DNA from: Eubacterium sp. MSJ-33
GTDB taxonomy: Bacteria; Bacillota; Clostridia; Lachnospirales; Lachnospiraceae
Length of the DNA: 64,000 nt
Assembly: GCF_022174665.1 (NCBI RefSeq)
Contig: NZ_CP076562.1
Location: 1,122,501 to 1,186,500, forward strand
Direction of reading: 5' to 3'
Shown here one piece after another: positions 44,533 through 52,179 of this stretch. A program made the position numbers and the translations under genes. Each line of letters opens with the position of its first letter. Positions within the stretch are counted from its first letter, which is position 1. The notes beneath the pieces are model-generated. The model was not told where the DNA came from. It did no database searches and saw only the letters and a list, made by a program, of their open reading frames with translations.

Positions 44533-45774
44533 TTACATCAATTCATTCATTGAATCTCTCAGGATATCTAATCCGCGAATCAATTCTTCATCTGTTGCGA
44601 CAAGCGCCGGCATCAACTTCACAACGTTGTTGTCACGCCCTGCACGCTCCATGATCAATCCCTTTTCAAAGCTCTTGTTACAGATTTCCAAAGCAAGCTT
44701 TCCATCTGCAACCTGCACACCCCAGATACAGCCGATTCCTCGAATCTCTACACCCGGTCTTGCAATGTTTTCATCCATATACTTACGGATGATTTCTTCT
44801 TTCCGTTTTACTTCTGCCTCTACCTTATGGTCAAGCATAAATTCAAGTCCTGCCTTCGCTGCTACCATAGAAAGCTGGTTGCCGCGGAAGGTTCCGTTGT
44901 GCTCGCCCGGTGACCAGATATCTAATTCCGGCTTGAACATTGTCAGGGCAAACGGCATACCGTATCCACCGATTGACTTGGACATTACAAACATATCCGG
45001 TACGATGCCTGCACGTTCAAATGAGAAGAATGTTCCGGTTCTCGCACATCCAACCTGAATATCGTCAACAATCATCAGAATGTCATACTTATCACACAGA
45101 GCACGGACACCCTGCAGATATTCATTTGAAAATACATGGATGCCGCCTTCTGCCTGTACTGTCTCAATAATAATGGCTGCCGGCTTTTCTACGCCGGAAT
45201 GATCATCGGTAAGCAATGTCTCCATATATTTGATCGTATCAAGCTCCGGAAACATATATGGTGCCGGGATATGTGTGACATCATTCAGACACACACCTGC
45301 ACCGCCACGGCTGCCTGCATCACTTGTGAGAGACAATGCTCCAAGTGTCATACCATGGAAACATCCCATAAGTGCCCAAATCTGATTTCTCTTCTTTACT
45401 TTCCGTGCCAGCTTTAATGCTGCTTCCACAGCATTTGTTCCGGTTGGTCCGGGAAACATCACCTTGAAGTTCAACCCTCTTGGCTGTAATACCTTTTCTT
45501 CAAAAAACTGCAAAAACTCTTTCTTAGGCACAGTCATCATATCCATCGAGTGCATAATTCCATCACTCATCAGGTATGCAACCATCTTTTCCTTTATATA
45601 ATCATTATTATGTCCGTAGTTTAAGGCTCCAGCTCCGCAGAAGAAATCAATATATTCCTTTCCGTTCTCATCCTTCATGATCGACCCCTTCGAAGTTGTA
45701 AAAATCGCAGGGAAGCTTCTACAATAAGAACGTACCTCTGATTCATAATTCTCAAATACTTCAACGCCAGTCAT
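44533..45774 (-). CDS. ectB: Diaminobutyrate-2-oxoglutarate aminotransferase
   Basis: 413 aa, class III aminotransferase. Similarity to EctB runs end to end: SEVRSYCRSFP, GAGALNYGHNN, FPGPTGTNAVEAALKLARK and GEHNGTFRGNQL, with the PLP lysine in VMSKSIGGYG. It makes L-2,4-diaminobutyrate from aspartate semialdehyde. There is no ectA or ectC beside it, so ectoine is not the likely product. The neighbours are MurT/GatD (111 bp upstream) and a flippase, which suggests a use of diaminobutyrate in the envelope (inference). Confidence 0.9.
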   Translation of the reverse strand: MTGVEVFENYESEVRSYCRSFPAIFTTSKGSIMKDENGKEYIDFFCGAGALNYGHNNDYIKEKMVAYLMSDGIMHSMDMMTVPKKEFLQFFEEKVLQPRGLNFKVMFPGPTGTNAVEAALKLARKVKKRNQIWALMGCFHGMTLGALSLTSDAGSRGGAGVCLNDVTHIPAPYMFPELDTIKYMETLLTDDHSGVEKPAAIIIETVQAEGGIHVFSNEYLQGVRALCDKYDILMIVDDIQVGCARTGTFFSFERAGIVPDMFVMSKSIGGYGMPFALTMFKPELDIWSPGEHNGTFRGNQLSMVAAKAGLEFMLDHKVEAEVKRKEEIIRKYMDENIARPGVEIRGIGCIWGVQVADGKLALEICNKSFEKGLIMERAGRDNNVVKLMPALVATDEELIRGLDILRDSMNELM

Positions 45775-45885
45775 ACACTCGTACCTCCTACTCTGTGTGA
45801 CTCATTTTCTTCATAATCAAGCTATAATATACTCCTCATTTTCCCACTTAGCAAGTGAAAAAACAATGAATTCCATGCTGCTTAC

Positions 45886-46599
45886 TTAAGATAATTCCAA
45901 ATCCGGCTTATCAAAATCCTTTAGTTTCTGTGCATATGCTTCGCGCATCTCATCTTCGAGCGGCAGTTTTTCCTGATCTGCACCTAATAATTTAAGAATA
46001 TAATGTGCGAAATCCGGATTTGCAACCAGAATTGGACCCTGCATATACGTTGCAATGATCTTTCCTTTATGGATACCTTCATACACTGTCTTCGGATTCA
46101 TTCCTGCGCCGATTTCCATCTTGCAGAATGCATCCTGTTCCGGCACACCAAATGTATGAGAAAACCGGCTCGTATAACCAAGCAGTGTCATATTCTCAAA
46201 CTTCGCCTTCATCAGGGAGTTAAACCGGTTCGGTGTCTGTCTGACCGAATAACTGTTAAAATACGCCAGTGCCTCCACCTTGCTGCCGTCTTCCCGTTTG
46301 ATATATTTGCCTAGCAGCTCCAGTGAATTGCCAACGAAGAAAAACAGTGTTTTCTGCGCATCCAGCACACGGAAGATTTCCTCTTTTAACGGAAGTAACC
46401 GATCTAAGATCAGTTCCTGGCTCTGTTCACTCATGGAACACATATATACCATATCAATGTCTTCTGTCAAAAACAATGGCTTTGCATTTAAGGTTGTCTC
46501 TACAAATTCCGCTTCCGGCAGACAAAGCTTTAAATACATTGTATTTCCCTTGTCTCCATAAAGTGTACATATTTCTGGATAAAGGATCTCAATCTTCAT
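45886..46599 (-). CDS. GatD-like amidotransferase subunit lacking catalytic residues
   Basis: 237 aa, aligned with the GatD/CobB-type glutaminase that supplies ammonia to MurT for lipid II amidation. In active GatD the nucleophile Cys sits in ICGGYQ(F/L)LG and the catalytic His in TYLHGPIL. Here these read VGNSLELLG (Gly90) and TYMQGPIL (Gln187), so both are gone. The fold landmarks are kept (NPKTVYEG, GPILVANPDFAHYIL). The stop/start overlap with MurT is 1 nt. It may be a structural or regulatory partner, or may serve a MurT-type ligase that uses another amine. Confidence 0.85.
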   Translation of the reverse strand: MKIEILYPEICTLYGDKGNTMYLKLCLPEAEFVETTLNAKPLFLTEDIDMVYMCSMSEQSQELILDRLLPLKEEIFRVLDAQKTLFFFVGNSLELLGKYIKREDGSKVEALAYFNSYSVRQTPNRFNSLMKAKFENMTLLGYTSRFSHTFGVPEQDAFCKMEIGAGMNPKTVYEGIHKGKIIATYMQGPILVANPDFAHYILKLLGADQEKLPLEDEMREAYAQKLKDFDKPDLELS

Positions 46600-47975
46600 T
46601 ATTTTTCATCCTCCAGTCTCTTCAAAAGCTTCTGCTTCATTCTGTTTGAGATACCATCAGTATAACAGTCAAACAGGATGAAGAATTTCTCTACGCCTTC
46701 CAGCTGTACTTTATCTACCGCTGCTATTTCATCCAGGTCATATGCGATCTTCTCCTCCGGGATTCCTGCCATCAGCGCACGTACCCGGTGATCGAGACAT
46801 CTAGGTCCGCAAAGCACAATCTGTACAATATCATCCTGATTTGCAAACAGTTCATAATCGACATCATAGATCCAGCCGATATATTCTACACTCTTGATTC
46901 TGTCCTCATGGTCATCTTCTGCAATCATGATTACCTTTTTGCCCGGCTCATGTGCTACATAGTCAAACGCACGGGAGGAACCAACGGAATTCAATCCTTT
47001 ACTGATTGTCTGAATGATTGAGATATCACCAAACTTGGACTCAGAATGGCGAAGCTCCGGTAAATGCAGCTTATCGATACATTTCTTTACATTGTCTGTC
47101 TTATATCCAAGCTCACGTAAAACTGTGATGACAGTCAACTCATTGTAGATGTTATGCAGCGCATCATGGATCAGAGCGTATTCTGTCTCTGTTCCATCCT
47201 GTTCACGGACGACCATCTTCTTATTCTCAATATCCACCTTTGTTGCCAGATAATCAGCATCAAAGGACTTGTATCCACAATTTGGGCAATATGCATTTCC
47301 AATATGATGATAACGAAGATAATTAAACTTCAGTTTTGTACCACATTTTGGACAAAGTGTATAATCTGCAACAATATTATATGGCTCAGTCTTATCCGTA
47401 TCGAGCTTGCCAATACCGAAAAATACATGTTCATTGTTTGGCTTTAACTGGCTGCTACAAAGATCATCTGCATTCAGAATCATCTTCGTTGTGTCCGGAC
47501 AATAGGTATCAATGACACTGAAAATATAATCCGGATGTGCATTTCGCTTCTGTGAATCGCGGAACAGGTTCGTCACAACAAGATAATCCGGCTTGATATA
47601 TGGAAGAATCAGACGGGATGCCCGCTCATCCACCTCAAACACTGTGATATCCGCACGACATTTTCCAAGCCAGTTGACACTGTTCAAAAGATTGGTTGTA
47701 CATCCTGGTACAATATTGGAACCTGCACGATTGCTCACAACCTTCTTGCCTTCTTTTTCAAGCATATCTGTCAACATATTCGCCACTGTAGTCTTTCCGT
47801 TTGTACCAGTCACACAGATACACAGCGGTGCCTTCGGTGCCTGTGCCAGGAAATCCGGACAGATTTTTCTTGCAACAACACCCGGTGTGTGTGTACCCTT
47901 CCGTCCGGAAAGGCGGATTATGACTTTGCTGAATTTCGCAGCCATGACTGCGATATGATAACGTAACTTCGACAT
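46599..47975 (-). CDS. murT: MurT-like Mur ligase (lipid II isoglutaminyl synthase subunit)
   Basis: 458 aa with the start at MSKLRYHIAV, preceded by AAGGAGAC. Mur-ligase P-loop CVTGTNGKTT (about 55-63), the family's zinc ribbon (CPKCGTKL ... CPNCGYKS) and the C-terminal DUF1727 region with ESKFGDISIIQT and SVEYIGWIYDVDY. In known systems MurT adenylates or phosphorylates the D-Glu alpha-carboxyl of lipid II, and GatD supplies ammonia. The ligase looks intact here, unlike its partner. The symbol is by homology only; the reaction may differ. Confidence 0.85.
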   Translation of the reverse strand: MSKLRYHIAVMAAKFSKVIIRLSGRKGTHTPGVVARKICPDFLAQAPKAPLCICVTGTNGKTTVANMLTDMLEKEGKKVVSNRAGSNIVPGCTTNLLNSVNWLGKCRADITVFEVDERASRLILPYIKPDYLVVTNLFRDSQKRNAHPDYIFSVIDTYCPDTTKMILNADDLCSSQLKPNNEHVFFGIGKLDTDKTEPYNIVADYTLCPKCGTKLKFNYLRYHHIGNAYCPNCGYKSFDADYLATKVDIENKKMVVREQDGTETEYALIHDALHNIYNELTVITVLRELGYKTDNVKKCIDKLHLPELRHSESKFGDISIIQTISKGLNSVGSSRAFDYVAHEPGKKVIMIAEDDHEDRIKSVEYIGWIYDVDYELFANQDDIVQIVLCGPRCLDHRVRALMAGIPEEKIAYDLDEIAAVDKVQLEGVEKFFILFDCYTDGISNRMKQKLLKRLEDEK

Positions 47976-48112
47976 GATTGTCTCCTTTGAATTTGTATGA
48001 AAGTACAATATCTACTGTGTAAAATCCAAGACATTATATATCTTGTAGGTAGGATTGTCAATGTATGGAAATTCAGTTTACTGAATGTCCCATTGCTTCT
48101 GTCCTGCTTGCT

Positions 48113-48531
48113 GATTGGAGCAAATCTCCCAACTGGGGGTGCTGTACTCCAACCGTTTTTTTACCCTGGTCCGCATTTGGAGTAATTTCTGTTCTTGCTA
48201 CTATTTACTCCAACCGGTTTTTTTCAATTTATATAACAATTGGAGTAACTTCCCTATTTTTGCTGTTGTTACTCCTATATGACTTGCTTGGCATTTTTTG
48301 ATTTTGGAATTTTCCTTCTGAAAATCAGTTATTTACTCCAATTGAAGCCATTCCTTGTATTTATGGATAGGAGTAAATTCTTCATATTTTCAAATTCACT
48401 CCAATTCCATCGCATCTGTTTTTACTCCCATTGGAGTATAATCTTCATTTTTCAAATTCTACTCCAATCCATCACATCTGTTTTTATTCCCTTTGGAGTA
48501 TACTTTTTATCACTTACTAATTGCTCCAAAT
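48113..48531. repeat. Array of alternating TTGGAGTA/TACTCCAA units
   Basis: Non-coding gap of about 620 bp between murT and trxB. It holds about a dozen 8-9-bp units in alternating orientation, among them 48145 (TACTCCAA), 48177, 48205, 48240, 48333, 48396, 48423/48432 (TACTCCCATTGGAGTA) and 48459. The right part contains two tandem copies of about 62 bp (48391-48452 and 48453-48515) sharing CATCTGTTTTTA. The spacers are T-rich. The units could pair with each other as hairpins or be repeated protein-binding sites. No open frame of interest. Confidence 0.75.
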
Positions 48532-48593
48532 CACATATACTGCCCGCATAACAAATGCGCTCCTATCTTTTACAGATTTTCCTAAAATCATTC

Positions 48594-49514
48594 TTACTGT
48601 AACAGATCGTGTTCAAGTGACGCAATCACGGCGGCACCATCGCCGATTGCAGTTGCAATCTGACGGACATTCTTTGTGCGCACATCACCGATTGCATATA
48701 GAAATGGTACATTCGTGCGGCAGTCTTCACCGGCGCAGATATAGCCATTCTCCATCTCTACGACATCTTTTACAAATGCAGTCTGTGGCTGCATGCCAAC
48801 CGCGATAAAAATGCCGGATAATGCGAGATCTCGCTTTTCTTCTGTCCGGTTATCCTCGATCAAGATATGGTCAACCATGTTCTCACCACAGATCTCTCGT
48901 ACTTCGGTGTGTGGTAAGAATTCGATATTTACTGCATCGAAGATTCTCTGCTGCAATACCTTGGCACCGCGCAGTTCATCACGCCGATGAATCAGATAGA
49001 CCTTCTCACATACATTTGCAAGGTACAGGGCATCTTCGAGTGCCACATCACCGCCACCGACAACGGCTACCGTTTTATTCCTGAAAAACGCACCGTCACA
49101 GGTTGCGCAGTATGAAACACCGGCGCCGGAAAACTTTGCCTCGCCTTCCACGCCGAGCTTTCGATGAGTAGCTCCTGTCGCTACAATCACTGCCTTGGTC
49201 TCGATCACACTGCCATCTTCCAGATGCACTTCCTTATAATCGCCCTGATCGGCAATGTCCGTCACCGTACCCTCCATAAATAGAACCTCCAGCGCATCTG
49301 CATGTTCCCGGAACTTTACTGACAGATCATAGCCATTTGTTCCGTAGAAGCCAAGCAGATTATCCACACGATCAGTTGTAACAATCTGTCCGCCACTGAA
49401 CATTTCCTTCTCGATTACTGCCACATCCAGCAACGCACGCTTCGCATAGACCGCCGCCGATAAACCTGCGGGACCACTACCGATAATTACAACATCTTTC
49501 CTTGTATCACTCAT
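48594..49514 (-). CDS. trxB: Thioredoxin reductase
   Basis: 306 aa. FAD-binding GSGPAGLSAAVYA at the N-terminus, redox-active CATC in SYCATCDGAFF, NADPH-binding GGGDVALEDA, and C-terminal FAD segment AIGDVRTKNVRQIATAIGDG. It reduces thioredoxin with NADPH. Last of the hem cluster (74 bp after hemL), so possibly transcribed with it. Confidence 0.95.
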   Translation of the reverse strand: MSDTRKDVVIIGSGPAGLSAAVYAKRALLDVAVIEKEMFSGGQIVTTDRVDNLLGFYGTNGYDLSVKFREHADALEVLFMEGTVTDIADQGDYKEVHLEDGSVIETKAVIVATGATHRKLGVEGEAKFSGAGVSYCATCDGAFFRNKTVAVVGGGDVALEDALYLANVCEKVYLIHRRDELRGAKVLQQRIFDAVNIEFLPHTEVREICGENMVDHILIEDNRTEEKRDLALSGIFIAVGMQPQTAFVKDVVEMENGYICAGEDCRTNVPFLYAIGDVRTKNVRQIATAIGDGAAVIASLEHDLLQ

Positions 49515-49588
49515 CGTTTTCCTCCAAACTGGTTTCTATTTCATTCATTTCGATTATTTCTAAATCAATTTCTTATTTTATCCACGAT

Positions 49589-50860
49589 CTATCTATGTGC
49601 AAATTCTTTCATAACATCAATCGTTTTCCGGATATCTTCCTCTGTATGTGCATCTGAGATAAACATTGCCTCAAACTGCGACGGAGCGAGGTTGATTCCA
49701 TGATCAAGCATATAGCGAAAGAATGCTGCATACTGCTTCGTGTCGCTCGTCATGGCGGTATCCATATCAACCACCTGCTTGTCCGTGAAGAAAATGCTCA
49801 TCAATGAGCCAATCTGGTTGACACAGACCCGATTGCCAAATGCCTCTCTTGCTGCCTGTGCAAGTCCTGCGGTCTTTCCTTCGAGCTTTGCATATACTTC
49901 CGGATGTGCATCCAGCAGCTTCAATGTCTCAATGCCTGCCGTCATCGCAATCGGATTACCGGACAAGGTTCCTGCCTGATATACCTCACCAAGTGGTGCC
50001 ACGCACTGCATGATCTCCCGTCTGCCTCCGTAGGTTCCAACCGGCATACCTCCACCGACGATCTTGCCAAGCGTTGTCAGATCCGGCTTGATATGGAAAT
50101 ATTCCTGCGCGCCGCCCGGTGCCAGACGGAATCCTGTGATAACTTCATCGAAGATCAGTAATGCGCCATCTGTCTGTGTGATGTCACGCAGAAACTCTAA
50201 GAATCCTGCTTTCGGTGGCACAACACCCATATTTGCTGCAACCGGCTCGACAATGATTGCTGCAATCTGTCCCTTATATGCATCGAATAACTGTTTTACG
50301 GATTCCTCATCGTTATATTCTGCGACGAGAGTATATTTCGCATAACCCTCCGGAACACCCGCGCTGTTTGCCACCGTCTGTGTAATCACGCCAGAGCCAG
50401 CTTTTACCAAAAGTCCATCACTATGTCCATGATAACAGCCTTTGAATTTCACAATGTAATCTCTTCCGGTATATCCACGTGCCGCGCGGATTGCACTCAT
50501 CACTGCTTCTGTACCGGAATTTACCATACGTGACATTTCCATTGAAGGCATATGTGCCGTGATAAGCTCCGCAATCTCCAGCTCTTTTCTTGTCGGTGCA
50601 CCAAAGGTCAGTCCGTCATCGCAGGCCGCCTTCACTGCTTCGATTACCGTCTCCTTTGCATGTCCGAGAATTCCCGGTCCCCATGAACATACATAATCTA
50701 TATATTCCCTTCCATCCTCATCGAATATACGGGAACCTTTCGCTTTTTTTATAAAAATCGGGGAGCGTCCGACTGAGCCGAATGCACGCACCGGCGAATT
50801 CACACCGCCCGGAATATATTTCTTGGATTCTTCAAATAACTGTTCAGATTCTGTCTGCAT
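49589..50860 (-). CDS. hemL: Glutamate-1-semialdehyde 2,1-aminomutase
   Basis: 423 aa. GGVNSPVRAFG near the N-terminus, MVNSGTEAVMSAIRAARGYTGR, PLP lysine in TTLGKIVGGGMPVG, and VITGFRLAPGG. It converts glutamate-1-semialdehyde to 5-aminolevulinate in the C5 route to tetrapyrroles. It is 49 bp after hemB. Confidence 0.96.
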   Translation of the reverse strand: MQTESEQLFEESKKYIPGGVNSPVRAFGSVGRSPIFIKKAKGSRIFDEDGREYIDYVCSWGPGILGHAKETVIEAVKAACDDGLTFGAPTRKELEIAELITAHMPSMEMSRMVNSGTEAVMSAIRAARGYTGRDYIVKFKGCYHGHSDGLLVKAGSGVITQTVANSAGVPEGYAKYTLVAEYNDEESVKQLFDAYKGQIAAIIVEPVAANMGVVPPKAGFLEFLRDITQTDGALLIFDEVITGFRLAPGGAQEYFHIKPDLTTLGKIVGGGMPVGTYGGRREIMQCVAPLGEVYQAGTLSGNPIAMTAGIETLKLLDAHPEVYAKLEGKTAGLAQAAREAFGNRVCVNQIGSLMSIFFTDKQVVDMDTAMTSDTKQYAAFFRYMLDHGINLAPSQFEAMFISDAHTEEDIRKTIDVMKEFAHR

Positions 50861-50909
50861 GATTATGCTTCCTCCTCATCTATCGCGATACACATTCCTG
50901 CGAATCATT

Positions 50910-51878
50910 TTATTGTTCATCCTGCAGCCATCTAGCCACGTCAAGTGCATGATAGGTTATGATAATATCCGCGCCTGCACGTTTCATCGCGATCATGTTC
51001 TCCATGACGATACGCTTCTCATCGATCCATCCGTTTAACGCTGCTGCCTTGACCATCGAGTACTCACCGCTTACATTGTAGACTGCGAGCGGATGCTTCG
51101 TTTCGCCACGCACCGCTTTCACGATGTCAAGATAAGCAAGTGCCGGTTTCACCATGATGATATCGGCGCCCTCTTCGATATCTGCCTCACATTCGCGCAA
51201 TGCTTCCCTGCCATTTGCAGGGTCCATCTGATACGTTCTGCGATCGCCGAATGCCGGAGCGGAATGTGCCGCATCCCGGAACGGAGAATAATATCCGGAC
51301 GCAAACTTTGCGCTGTATCCCATAAGCAATGTATCCACGCATCCATTTTCATCCAATGCCTTCCGCAGATATGCGATATGTCCATCCATCATGTCTGACG
51401 GTGCGATCATGTCTGCACCCGCCTTGGCAAGTGTCACCGCCATCTTCGCCAACAGCGGAAGTGTCTCATCGTTCAGGATTTTTCCGTCCTGCACCAATCC
51501 GCAATGTCCATGGGAGGTATATTCGCACAGGCACACATCTGCGATAATCAAAAGCTCCGGTGCTTTCTTCTTGATCTCGCGCACCGCACGCTGCGTAATA
51601 CCATTTTCATCATAAGCGCCGCTACCGCATTCGTCCTTATGTTCCGGGATACCGAAGATCAAAATTGCCGGAATGCCAGCCGCCTGTATGCGCTCTAGTT
51701 CCTCATCGAACCGATCCAATGTATACTGGTAGATGCCCGGCATGGAATCGACCGGGTTTTTCTCATTGGTTCCTTCTTTGATGAATACCGGGTAGACGAG
51801 ATCGGATTTGCTGATTTGTGTCTCGCGCACCATGTTTCGCAGTACTTCATTTTCTCTCAATCTTCTTAATCGTATCAT
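50910..51878 (-). CDS. hemB: Delta-aminolevulinic acid dehydratase (porphobilinogen synthase)
   Basis: 322 aa. Catalytic lysines in SAKFASGYYSPFRDA and IMVKPALAYLD, and a Cys-rich metal loop DVCLCEYTSHGHCG, which marks the zinc-dependent form. It condenses two 5-aminolevulinate molecules to porphobilinogen. A 215-bp repeat element lies between it and the upstream cobA-hemD gene. Confidence 0.96.
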   Translation of the reverse strand: MIRLRRLRENEVLRNMVRETQISKSDLVYPVFIKEGTNEKNPVDSMPGIYQYTLDRFDEELERIQAAGIPAILIFGIPEHKDECGSGAYDENGITQRAVREIKKKAPELLIIADVCLCEYTSHGHCGLVQDGKILNDETLPLLAKMAVTLAKAGADMIAPSDMMDGHIAYLRKALDENGCVDTLLMGYSAKFASGYYSPFRDAAHSAPAFGDRRTYQMDPANGREALRECEADIEEGADIIMVKPALAYLDIVKAVRGETKHPLAVYNVSGEYSMVKAAALNGWIDEKRIVMENMIAMKRAGADIIITYHALDVARWLQDEQ

Positions 51879-51939
51879 GTGTGTATATTCCTCTTTTCCT
51901 ATAACTTACAGTAATTATAAATGTACCTCTCTACAGGAG

Positions 51940-52165
51940 TTGAACATACTTACCATTTCTACGCAGACGCGCTCTCGGGTATCGCCACATCGTTTCACTC
52001 TGTGGCAGGTTGTCGGGCGCATCCTAAATATGAATCTTCGATTCATATGCGCCCTCCGCGCTCGGTTCAGCACGCAATGGTACTAAATTCGCGACGATGA
52101 ATCCGTCGCTCATTAAGTGCCAGCGTGCTTCAACGGTCTGCTTAAGAATTGGTAAGTATGTCCAC
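51940..52165. repeat. Cruciform repeat with copy-specific arms, copy B
   Basis: Outer arms ACATACTTACCATTTCT (51944-51960) and its inverted copy at 52145-52161 with one mismatch. The interior shares GCAGACGCGCTCTCG, GGTTCAGCACGC, ATGGTACTAAA and CATTAAGTGCCAGCGTG with copy A at 20713-20859, but the arms differ completely. An extra segment of about 85 bp (51980-52065), including GGGCGCAT/ATGCGCCC and ATATGAATC/GATTCATAT stems, is present only here. It fills the 300-bp gap between hemB and cobA-hemD. Confidence 0.8.
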
Positions 52166-52179
52166 CTCCATCTACATTT

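Noticed and set aside
44533..45774. Ectoine biosynthesis operon
   Set aside because: Only ectB is present; flanking genes are not ectA, ectC or ectD.
48113..48531. Possible CRISPR array or integron attC cluster in the murT-trxB gap
   Set aside because: Units are only 8-9 bp, occur in both orientations and have irregular spacing; no cas gene or integrase is present.
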